A stretch of 6,895 nt of DNA from Nitrososphaeraceae archaeon. GTDB lineage: Archaea > Thermoproteota > Nitrososphaeria > Nitrososphaerales > Nitrososphaeraceae. Of the stretch, positions 1 through 5,874 are shown piece by piece. The notes below the pieces were generated by a model. The model worked only from the letters and a program-made list of their open reading frames with translations, was not told the DNA's origin and searched no databases. Positions within the stretch are counted from its first letter, which is position 1. Every line of letters starts with the position of its first letter. The position numbers were made by a program, and so were the translations under genes. The DNA is taken from the NCBI GenBank assembly GCA_021155845.1, contig JAJNBK010000027.1, positions 1-6,895 on the forward strand, given 5' to 3'.

Positions 1-1
1 C

Positions 2-964
2 GTTGTTTTGGGATTTTTCTTTATTCTTATACCTAGCAATGCAGTATTGTTGATTAATAGTAATAACTATCTTGGTACTAGCAATTTTGCATACGGTCAG
101 CAGCAGGAAAACCAGGAAAATCAAATTGACTCCAATATTACTACAAACTCATTAAATGTTCAAAACATCCCACCAAAAAAAGCTCATGTAGGTGATATTG
201 ACATTGCATACAAGACTTTTGGTAAAGGAGATCCTATTATACTCATAAATGGTTACTCCTTTGCTATGGATAGCTGGCATCCAACTCTATTAGGAAAGCT
301 TGCTGCAAACCATACAGTAATTATATTTGATAATCGAGGAATTGGAAATACAACTTCTGGCGATGAACAAACGTTCTCAATAGGACAATTTGCAAATGAT
401 ACTGCTGGCTTATTGGAAGCATTAAAAATCAAGAAATCGGATGTGCTTGGATGGTCTATGGGTGGAGCAATTGCACAAGAATTGGCAATTAACCATCCTG
501 AGAGAGTTGAAAAACTAATTATCCATGCATCATTTTGTGGTCCTTTGAATTCTACAGAATCAGGTAAGGAAGAGTTTAACGCAATGACTAATGAAACAGG
601 AACAGCAGAAGAGAGAATAGCAAGACTTCATCCAATATTCTTCCCAGAAGAATGGCGCAAGGAAAATCCAAATTATCTTGAGAATATTCCAAAAACTACA
701 GAGATTATTTCTAATCAAACACTTAGTCAGCATAAGGAAGCCATTGCAAATTGGACAGGTACTTGCAATAAACTATCAAATATAACTCAACCAACACTAG
801 TTATAGTAGGAACTAAAGATACAGGAACTACTCCTGCTATGTCTCTAAAAATTACAGAACAAATTCCTGGAGCTTGGCTTGTTCAAATTAAAGGAGGAGG
901 TCATGCATTAATGTATCAATATCCAGAACAATTCAGCAATATAGTAGAAGCCTTCCTATACTAA
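2..964 (+). CDS. Secreted alpha/beta hydrolase, 5' partial
   Basis: The frame is open to the left edge, so the true start probably lies upstream; the first possible start inside the window is TTG at 8, and residues below are numbered from it. Residues 2-20 are hydrophobic and are followed by an 'FAYGQQ' region near residue 30, as in a signal peptide or membrane anchor missing its first residues. The rest is a classical alpha/beta hydrolase: oxyanion-loop region 'NGYS' at 81-84, 'FDNRGIG' at 107-113, nucleophile elbow G-W-S-M-G with Ser150, acid Asp271 in 'GTKDTG', and His299 in 'GGGHAL'. The triad is intact, so it should be an active esterase, lipase or lactonase-like enzyme; the substrate cannot be told. 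At least seven N-X-S/T sequons (for example at 43, 114, 181, 236 and 248) fit export to the outer surface. Family is confident; specificity is unknown. Confidence 0.9.
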   Translation, partial: VVLGFFFILIPSNAVLLINSNNYLGTSNFAYGQQQENQENQIDSNITTNSLNVQNIPPKKAHVGDIDIAYKTFGKGDPIILINGYSFAMDSWHPTLLGKLAANHTVIIFDNRGIGNTTSGDEQTFSIGQFANDTAGLLEALKIKKSDVLGWSMGGAIAQELAINHPERVEKLIIHASFCGPLNSTESGKEEFNAMTNETGTAEERIARLHPIFFPEEWRKENPNYLENIPKTTEIISNQTLSQHKEAIANWTGTCNKLSNITQPTLVIVGTKDTGTTPAMSLKITEQIPGAWLVQIKGGGHALMYQYPEQFSNIVEAFLY

Positions 965-1125
965 CACACTTTAGTAGCGTATAAGAGCTTGCTCATATTA
1001 TGTATCATTATCTGAAAAGTATTTGCTATTGGGAAAAGTATTTGCTATTGGGGTCATTCCTCATACATCGTTAAAAGATAATAAAAAACTCGACAAGGGA
1101 CAAAACAATTAGAAGTATAAAATAA
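965..1125. other. Intergenic spacer after the hydrolase
   Basis: No gene is seen here. The spacer holds the 19-bp tandem duplication listed separately. A 12-mer GCTCATATTATG at 991-1002 recurs at 6587-6598, also a few hundred bases before a tRNA-like repeat; this may be chance in AT-rich DNA. No T-run or hairpin that would clearly end the hydrolase transcript is visible. Confidence 0.5.
1014..1051. repeat. 19-bp perfect tandem duplication
   Basis: The unit GAAAAGTATTTGCTATTGG occurs twice head to tail, at 1014-1032 and 1033-1051, without a mismatch. It lies about 50 bases after the hydrolase stop and overlaps no gene. Replication slippage is the simplest explanation. Confidence 0.9.
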
Positions 1126-1335
1126 TTGAATGCAAATTGTAAAGGCAACTACTTAAAATACCAAGTAATAATATGGAGAAGAATAGTAGACAAAAAAAGT
1201 TCAGATAAATATGAAGTAATAGGATCTGCTGATAAATCAGATATTACCATAGATTGCAACCCTGCTCTAACGGAAAAAGAAATAATCTATTATGATAAAG
1301 ATGACAATATTGTGGAGATCTTTACCTTCTTCTAA
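1126..1335 (+). CDS. Doubtful small hypothetical protein (69 aa)
   Basis: I do not recognise this protein. The frame opens directly after an in-frame TAA at 1123-1125, and the only usable start is TTG at 1126; there is no in-frame ATG and no Shine-Dalgarno. An A/T-rich element, AGTATAAAATAAT, ends right at the start, which is too close to serve as a TATA box for this start. The product is lysine- and aspartate-rich, with a C-terminal part that alternates polar and hydrophobic residues ('DKDDNIVEIFTFF') and could form beta strands. Codon use is AT-rich like the surrounding archaeal genes. It may be a genuine short orphan, the tail of a decayed longer gene, or a chance open frame. A tRNA-like repeat begins ten bases after its stop. 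Confidence 0.3.
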   Translation: MNANCKGNYLKYQVIIWRRIVDKKSSDKYEVIGSADKSDITIDCNPALTEKEIIYYDKDDNIVEIFTFF

Positions 1336-1340
1336 TCCAA

Positions 1341-1382
1341 AGTAGGGATTTGAACCTCTTGCTGCTGTTCATGGAATGTATA
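1341..1382 (-). repeat. tRNA 3'-end-like dispersed repeat, copy 1
   Basis: On the plus strand it reads GGGATTTGAACC at 1345-1356, then TGCTGTTCATGG at 1363-1374 and AATGTATA. The minus strand gives GGTTCAAATCCC, the canonical tRNA T-loop (TTCRA). Over 38 bases it matches copy 3 (2214-2251) at 35 positions. The T-stem beyond the two inner G-C pairs does not pair well, and no D-arm or anticodon arm folds upstream on the minus strand, so this is a fragment or tRNA-derived element and not a functional tRNA gene. Confidence 0.65.
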
Positions 1383-1523
1383 TAATCTTGAATTATAGAT
1401 GATTTTTAAATGAAACATATTAGAACATATTAATATATTGTGATCATACACTATCATAATCTTTGGTAAGTAGGGTAAGTTTAATTACAAGATATACTTC
1501 ATCACCACTGAAGGAGAAAACCT
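1383..1523 (+). promoter_or_regulatory. Upstream region of the NTF2-like gene, with Shine-Dalgarno
   Basis: AAGGAG at 1511-1516 sits seven bases before the ATG at 1524, a strong bacterial-type ribosome binding site that fixes the start. A TATA-like GTTTAATTA at about 1479-1487 would place transcription start near 1510 by archaeal spacing, giving a very short leader; this TATA call is weak. The other confident genes here show no such binding site, which fits a foreign origin for the gene it serves. Confidence 0.55.
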
Positions 1524-1910
1524 ATGTCAAAGAATATCAAGACTGTACCTACTAAGGATTATGAAGACGTCGTTGCCACTGTTTCCAAATATGTCGAGGG
1601 TCTGAGCGTCGGCAGCGTCACCGAAATCTCTCAAGCCTTTCACAAGGAGGCCATAATGTATGGCTTCACCGATGACAAGATGCTCGGCGGCCCGATCAAG
1701 AACCTCTATGACTTTGTTGAGAAAAATGGAACCGCACCTGACATCAAGACGCAAATAGACATACTCGCTATTACGCCAACGACGGCTGTGGTGCGTGTCG
1801 ACATGGAGAAGGATGCGATCGGCGCCGACTACACAGATTTTCACACGCTCATCAAGCTCGATGGCACTTGGCGTATCATCGCCAAAGTTTATCACATGTA
1901 CGATGGATAA
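1524..1910 (+). CDS. NTF2-like / putative lumazine-binding-family protein
   Basis: This 128-residue protein has the layout of the nuclear transport factor 2 (SnoaL-like) fold as found in the bacterial 'putative lumazine-binding' family. An N-terminal helix (about 12-30, 'VVATVSKYVEGLSVGS') leads to 'AFHKEAIMYGF' (38-48), 'GGPIKNLYDFVEKNG' (55-69), then strands rich in Val/Ile (about 78-94) and the closing 'DFHTLIKLDGTWRIIAKVYH' (105-124). Length is normal for a single-domain member. Such proteins form dimers with a cone-shaped pocket that may bind a small ligand or act as an isomerase or hydrolase; the family name does not prove lumazine binding, and I cannot assign a reaction. The start is set by a strong AAGGAG. 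The gene is far richer in GC than its neighbours (32 of 60 bases at 1561-1620 are G or C, against 20 of 60 at 1261-1320), which suggests transfer from a bacterium. It stands alone, not in an operon. Confidence 0.85.
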   Translation: MSKNIKTVPTKDYEDVVATVSKYVEGLSVGSVTEISQAFHKEAIMYGFTDDKMLGGPIKNLYDFVEKNGTAPDIKTQIDILAITPTTAVVRVDMEKDAIGADYTDFHTLIKLDGTWRIIAKVYHMYDG

Positions 1911-2000
1911 AGACCGCAACAATGGAGCTGTATAAGTTACTATATAAACTACACTAATCTTGATAGTAATAGTCTGTATTATATTATAGAATTCTTATGA

Positions 2001-2041
2001 AATGGGATTTGAACCCATTCCTTGCATTCACGGGTTTATAC
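2001..2041 (-). repeat. tRNA T-arm-like repeat, copy 2 (divergent)
   Basis: AATGGG-ATTTGAA-CCCATT at 2001-2019 is a perfect 6-bp stem with a 7-base loop; on the minus strand the loop is TTCAAAT, a canonical tRNA T-loop. The flank to 2041 only loosely resembles copies 1, 3 and 4 (shared TTCA.GG and a final TATA), so this is the most diverged member. No remaining tRNA arms fold around it. Confidence 0.6.
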
Positions 2042-2200
2042 TAAAATGACAAGTATTAAAATATAATAGTGACAAATTAGTAATATTATATCCTTAAATA
2101 TACTAATAATGAACTATAAAAGAAATTCTTTTATTTCTTTTATTTATAAATCAAAATATTTGATTATAAAATAAAAGGCTTATGTATAAACCCGTGAATG
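2025..2200. repeat. Perfect 17-bp inverted repeat around a 142-bp AT-rich core
   Basis: CATTCACGGGTTTATAC at 2025-2041 is the exact reverse complement of 2184-2200. Just outside the two arms stand the T-arm-like copies 2 and 3, so the order is T-arm, arm, core, arm, T-arm. The core is non-coding and contains two further hairpins: ATAAAAGAA with its complement (2116-2124 and 2126-2134, one central base) and AATCAAA/TTTGATT (2149-2155 and 2159-2165, three-base loop). The arrangement resembles a small non-autonomous element, but no target-site duplication was identified. Confidence 0.75.
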
Positions 2201-2203
2201 GAA

Positions 2204-2251
2204 TGGAGGGGATGGGATTTGAACCCATTACTGCTGTTCATGGAATGTATA
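2204..2251 (-). repeat. tRNA 3'-end-like repeat, copy 3 (best preserved)
   Basis: Read on the minus strand, the end of this repeat looks like a tRNA 3' end: T-stem ATGGG, loop TTCAAAT, T-stem CCCAT, then a seven-base acceptor-like CCCCTCC and a discriminator-like A (plus-strand 2204-2228). Upstream on the minus strand the sequence CATTCCATGAACAGCAGTA does not form an anticodon arm, and no matching GGAGGGG acceptor strand was found nearby. It is therefore a 3' fragment, an attachment-site remnant, or possibly the 3' half of a split or intron-bearing tRNA. It shares 35 of 38 bases with copy 1. Confidence 0.65.
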
Positions 2252-2843
2252 AAGACAAAGAAGACGACGATTCAACTATCGAATTTCTTGTGTTTTACCA
2301 TTCTTATATTCCATTACCGTAGATCACCACGAACTTGGTTACCATACTGAACAATGTCGACTAACCAATCCAATACAACCAACTAATACCACCAACTCAC
2401 CAATTCAACCTATTACACCATACTCAAAGGTCACAGGATCAAGACTTTAACTATCTCAGAATCAAGATATTTGATAAATCTGATTCAAACAATCCCTAAA
2501 TTAATCAATATTTCCTTTTAATTTTTTTATCTTCATTTCTTTTATTTACTCCCTACCTGAGTGTTTCGGATTTTTGTTCTGAAAACCATACCAATTCAGA
2601 AATTTTCACCGCAATACAATGAAGGTCAAAACGAATTTAATCGTGTCCATACGTTAGTCCTCTCGATTAATGGAACGGAGGAAATAAACCACTGCCCCTC
2701 CGTCAATAAAAACGTAACATTATACGTATTACATATTGTGTTTTTGAATTGACAAAATTAAAAATTCATAATTCTTTATACATTAAACTCAATCCATTCT
2801 TCAAATCTTTTTATGTCCAAGTTTCAATGTTATGTTGACTATC
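2252..2843. other. Long non-coding stretch, no convincing gene
   Basis: No gene is supported. A frame open from 2253 to a TAA at 2448-2450 has no start codon; its second half encodes a Thr/Pro/Asn/Gln-rich stretch because 2361-2428 contains no G on the plus strand. A T-rich tract (about 2513-2547) could end transcripts on the plus strand. ACGGAGG at 2675-2681 pairs perfectly with CCTCCGT at 2697-2703 around a 15-base loop. A 63-codon frame at 2561-2752 begins with GTG and has no family resemblance or ribosome binding site. Confidence 0.5.
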
Positions 2844-2953
2844 GACCACTCCATTGCCTCTTGATATTTACCTTGATTGAAAAAACCAACAACTTTGATA
2901 TTTAAGTCAGTAACATAATCTGAGATCTTTGTTTCTAGTGTGTGGAGTTACTC
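2844..2953 (-). pseudogene. Eroded third super-repeat of the caspase-TPR gene
   Basis: The block 2844-2936 matches 3344-3436, exactly 500 bp away inside the adjacent caspase-TPR gene, at 90 of 93 positions. It reads 'ETKISDYVTDL' and 'FFNQGKYQEAMEWS', the linker and first TPR of a super-repeat, and then diverges. A short match to the Gly-Val-Thr linker (2942-2953 against 3465-3476) follows after loss of about 23 bp, which breaks the frame relative to the intact gene. It lies immediately past the stop codon at 2956-2958. The simplest reading is that the protein once continued into a third super-repeat that has since been truncated; an out-of-register duplication is the alternative. Confidence 0.8.
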
Positions 2954-2955
2954 AT

Positions 2956-5766
2956 TTAACCTGGTAAATTGCTAAGAGCAATGCTTTTAGCCTTTAAGGC
3001 ATTAACTTTATTTGGATCTATTGCTAAAGCCTTGTCGTACCACTCTATTGCCTCTTGATAGTTACCTAGGTCACTAAGAGTACTACCTTTATTATATAAG
3101 GCACTAACATGATTTGGATCTATTGCTAAAGCCTTGTCGAACCACTCTATTGCCTCTTGATAGTTACCTAGCCCATCAAGAACATTACCTTTGCCATTTA
3201 AGGCAATAACATTATTTGGATCTATTGCTAAAGCCTTGTCGTACCACTCCATTGCCTCTTGATAGTTACCTAGCCCATAAAGAGCATTACCTTTGTTATT
3301 TAAGGCATTAACATGATTTGGATCTATTGCTAAAGCCTTGTCGGACCACTCCATTGCCTCTTGATATTTACCTTGATTGAAAAAACCAACACTTTTGATA
3401 TTTAAGTCAGTAACATCATCTGAGATCTTTGTTTCTGGAATTGTTTTTGGCTGAGTATTATTAGGTGGAGTTACTCCATTGAGGCTTGTAAATTGTTGAG
3501 TACTGCTTCTACCATTTAATGCATTACCATTATTTGGATCTATTGCTAAAGCCTTGTCGAAATACTCTAATGCCTCTTGATATTTACCTAGCGTATAAAG
3601 AGTCCAGCCTTTGCTAATTAAGGTAGAAACATAATTTGGATCTATTGCTAAAGCCTTGTCGAACCACTCTATTGCCTCTTGATAGTTACCTAGATCATCA
3701 AGAGAAGTACCTTTGTTATTTAAGGCAGCAACATAATTTGGATCTATTGCTAAAGCCTTGTCGTACCACTCTAATGCCTCTTGATCTTTACCTAGCTTAC
3801 TAAGAGCACTACCTTTGCTATATAATGCAACATCATAATTTGGATCTATTGCTAAAGCCTTATCATAATACTCTAATGCCTCCTGATATTTACCTAGATC
3901 ATAAACATCAGTACCTTTGCTAATTAAGTCATTAGCATCATCTGAGATCTTTGTTTCTGGAATTGTTTTTGGCTGAGTATTATTAGGTGGAGTTACTGTC
4001 TGCCTATTTTCATCAGCAGGAGCCAATCCATTAAAGTAGCTAATAGAGATTATTAATCCAATAATTGCTATTGCTATAATTGGAATAATTATAATTTTTA
4101 AATTAATACCTTGAGATTGACTACTTCTATCCCTTTCAGTGTATTTTCTTTCGTTATTATCATATCCTGACGCCGTAGTATATTTTGGAGATGGAACTGC
4201 ACCATTACCATCTATTGCTCCTATGTTCACATTTGATCGTGGCAGCGTATCTTTATTTTGTTGTAGTCCACCAACATCTGATTTAATGGTAGTTGCATCC
4301 ACCTTGGTTTCTTCTTGAGTTTTTGAATATGATCCAAAAATACCTTGACTTGGTTTGTTACTACTATCCCGTTCAGTATATTTTCTTTTTTCTTTCTCTT
4401 CTTTTTTGATATCTTGTTCTGCTATATTCTCTGTAGGTTTTGATTGTGTTTCTCCATAAATGTTTCCCTTTGATGGATGCTGTTTATCAGTTAAGGTATC
4501 AATAATGGAGACATTTGTTTTTTGAATTTCAGTTGGTGATATGATAGGTTCTTGTTTTTCTTTCTCTCTATCTGATCTCATTATAGATTTAATTTTTTTA
4601 TATCCATCCCATACCCTTTCATCATCTGGATTAATGCTTGAAGCTTTATCTAAGCATTTGAGAGCATTTTCATAATCTTTTATTTTCATATTTAATTTGG
4701 CTTTATAGTACCATGCATCAGAACTATTCTTGTTTAGTTTAATTACTTCATCAAAACATTCTAATGCTTTTTTATCCTCATTTACTTGTACTAATATGTT
4801 ACCTTTTCGTAATAATGCATGTTCATTGTTAGGTTGAAGTTTCAATATTGAATTATAACATTCTAGTGCTTCATGATATTTACCTCGACGATAATAATCT
4901 TCTCCTTTTCCAAATAATGTATAATAATCAGATTCCCTAGTCTTTTTTAAATCAGGATAGTTTGCAAGTACTATTTCACCACCAGAAACCTCACCCTTTC
5001 TTACAGGTGTCTGTTTTGGACGTTTTTCAGGAGGAAGATTCCCTATTTCTCTGGTTATAAATTTACCAAGTGTATCATATGTAACGTTGCCTTCATCATC
5101 AACAGCATTTTTGTGTCCTTTAAGACCTTCAAGTACATAGTATGTAAATATACTATGGTCTTTTTCCTGCCTATCATAAGCTTCTTCATATCCCTGGCTT
5201 GCTGCCAAAAGACATCTTCCGACTCCTTGTTTTAGTTTGTCAGATTTCTCTTCAAGTATGTTATTTGCAATTCTGGTTGCTGCTTCTTCTCCGCTTTTGC
5301 TATCAAGACCTTTACTTATTTTGAGTGAACCACTAAAACAACTGTCTAAAATTGTTACTACTCGAAGGGAATTACAGGCAAGCATAGAATTAGTTAAATC
5401 ATCAAAAGAAAAACCTGTCATAAATGGATGATCAGAATCCATGTCAGAAGGTGCTAAAAATGTTGTACCAAATTTATCAGGTATACCATGACCAGAATAA
5501 TAAAAAACTAAAGTATCATCTGGTTTGTTATCTTCATTAGTAAAAAAATTATAAATAGCATTTTTTAATCTGTGAGAATCTACATAACTAATTAATTTAC
5601 GATTGTCTGGAATGTCATATCCATTTTTTTTCAAGATATCATACATTTCTTTACCATCGTTTTTACAAAATTCTATTGATTTTAAACCAGAAGAATTATC
5701 ATAGTCGCTAACTGCTATAATAAGTGCTTTTTTGCCATCATTACTGTTAGCGTGATCATTAGTCAA
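2956..5766 (-). CDS. Membrane-anchored caspase-like protease with TPR arrays
   Basis: Domains in order: a peptidase C14 (caspase/metacaspase-like) domain at about 12-265, with catalytic His93 in 'YYSGHG' and Cys143 in 'ILDSCFSG'; three TPRs at about 279-381; a hydrophilic, charged linker (about 390-553) in which 'KYTERD' occurs twice (462 and 541); one transmembrane helix at about 556-577; and eight almost identical TPRs at about 611-746 and 785-920, each group preceded by the same 'VTPPNNTQPKTIPETKISDD' linker. Both catalytic residues are present, so it should be an active cysteine endopeptidase; the Asp two residues before the Cys recalls metacaspase-type Arg/Lys preference, but specificity is inference. 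Basic residues before the helix favour a cytoplasmic protease and an external C-terminal TPR array. The start is TTG at 5764-5766; the next in-frame Met is residue 41, inside the protease domain. TPRs bind partner proteins; substrate and trigger are unknown. Confidence 0.92.
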   Translation of the reverse strand: MTNDHANSNDGKKALIIAVSDYDNSSGLKSIEFCKNDGKEMYDILKKNGYDIPDNRKLISYVDSHRLKNAIYNFFTNEDNKPDDTLVFYYSGHGIPDKFGTTFLAPSDMDSDHPFMTGFSFDDLTNSMLACNSLRVVTILDSCFSGSLKISKGLDSKSGEEAATRIANNILEEKSDKLKQGVGRCLLAASQGYEEAYDRQEKDHSIFTYYVLEGLKGHKNAVDDEGNVTYDTLGKFITREIGNLPPEKRPKQTPVRKGEVSGGEIVLANYPDLKKTRESDYYTLFGKGEDYYRRGKYHEALECYNSILKLQPNNEHALLRKGNILVQVNEDKKALECFDEVIKLNKNSSDAWYYKAKLNMKIKDYENALKCLDKASSINPDDERVWDGYKKIKSIMRSDREKEKQEPIISPTEIQKTNVSIIDTLTDKQHPSKGNIYGETQSKPTENIAEQDIKKEEKEKRKYTERDSSNKPSQGIFGSYSKTQEETKVDATTIKSDVGGLQQNKDTLPRSNVNIGAIDGNGAVPSPKYTTASGYDNNERKYTERDRSSQSQGINLKIIIIPIIAIAIIGLIISISYFNGLAPADENRQTVTPPNNTQPKTIPETKISDDANDLISKGTDVYDLGKYQEALEYYDKALAIDPNYDVALYSKGSALSKLGKDQEALEWYDKALAIDPNYVAALNNKGTSLDDLGNYQEAIEWFDKALAIDPNYVSTLISKGWTLYTLGKYQEALEYFDKALAIDPNNGNALNGRSSTQQFTSLNGVTPPNNTQPKTIPETKISDDVTDLNIKSVGFFNQGKYQEAMEWSDKALAIDPNHVNALNNKGNALYGLGNYQEAMEWYDKALAIDPNNVIALNGKGNVLDGLGNYQEAIEWFDKALAIDPNHVSALYNKGSTLSDLGNYQEAIEWYDKALAIDPNKVNALKAKSIALSNLPG
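3007..3414 (-). repeat. Second group of four 102-bp TPR units
   Basis: Four tandem 34-codon units (residues about 785-920) carry the core 'YQEA(I/M)EW(Y/F/S)DKALAIDPN'. The marker TTTGGATC on the plus strand recurs at 3011, 3113, 3215 and 3317, exactly 102 bp apart. Near-identity at DNA level, including synonymous positions, points to recent amplification or gene conversion. Confidence 0.95.
3414..3475 (-). repeat. 62-bp linker repeat, copy B
   Basis: This block is identical base for base to 3936-3997, 522 bp away, and encodes the Thr/Pro/Asn-rich linker that starts each TPR super-repeat. It marks a 174-codon duplication. A partial third copy is found past the stop codon. Confidence 0.95.
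3529..3936 (-). repeat. First group of four 102-bp TPR units
   Basis: Four tandem 34-codon units (residues about 611-746), with TTTGGATC markers at 3533, 3635, 3737 and 3839, again exactly 102 bp apart. Together with the group at 3007-3414 they make eight homogenised repeats. The three TPRs near the protease domain (about 4624-4932) are much more diverged and are not part of this expansion. Confidence 0.95.
3936..3997 (-). repeat. 62-bp linker repeat, copy A
   Basis: Identical to 3414-3475. It lies directly after the transmembrane segment in protein order and is the first linker of the two intact super-repeats. Confidence 0.95.
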
Positions 5767-5783
5767 TCTCTATATATCTATCT

Positions 5784-5805
5784 AATTAAATAGATATAAA
5801 AATAT
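5784..5805 (-). promoter_or_regulatory. TATA-rich promoter of the caspase-TPR gene
   Basis: On the minus strand TATTTAAT (5792 down to 5785) and TATTTTTATA (about 5805 down to 5796) lie about 20-40 bases before the TTG start at 5766, the distance expected for an archaeal TATA box of a leaderless or short-leader transcript. Which of the two is used cannot be decided. The 5767-5874 spacer is shared with the divergent gene, so the two promoters could be controlled together. Confidence 0.5.
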
Positions 5806-5843
5806 ATTTATGATCTCTTTTTTGATTTTTTCTTCTAATCAAC

Positions 5844-5851
5844 TTTAAATA
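5844..5851 (+). promoter_or_regulatory. Archaeal TATA box TTTAAATA
   Basis: TTTAAATA is centred about 27 bases before the TTG codon at 5875, exactly where TATA-binding protein would sit for a transcript starting on that codon. No Shine-Dalgarno precedes it, so translation is probably leaderless. This placement is the main reason for accepting the TTG start. Confidence 0.6.
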
Positions 5852-5874
5852 GTTATTTTATAAAAACAAAACTA

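Noticed and set aside
1527..1922. 131-codon open frame antisense to the NTF2-like gene
   Set aside because: It is the mirror of a GC-richer real gene; the sense strand has a clear family match and a ribosome binding site, and the antisense product resembles nothing.
2204..2350. Complete tRNA gene on the minus strand
   Set aside because: Only the T-arm and a possible acceptor 3' strand are present; no anticodon arm, D-arm or pairing acceptor 5' strand could be found within a normal tRNA or short-intron distance.
2240..2350. Short ORFs from ATG at 2240 or 2245
   Set aside because: They start inside the tRNA-like repeat, are under 40 codons and resemble no known protein.
2561..2752. 63-codon open frame starting with GTG
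   Set aside because: No ribosome binding site, no TATA box at a fitting distance and no family resemblance; composition is like the surrounding non-coding DNA.
3007..3936. CRISPR array suggested by regular 102-bp repeats
   Set aside because: Repeats are coding TPR units with no distinct repeat/spacer pattern, and their 34-codon period fits the protein fold exactly.
5237..5431. 64-codon plus-strand frame
   Set aside because: It lies wholly inside the caspase domain of the minus-strand gene, whose motifs prove that strand is coding.
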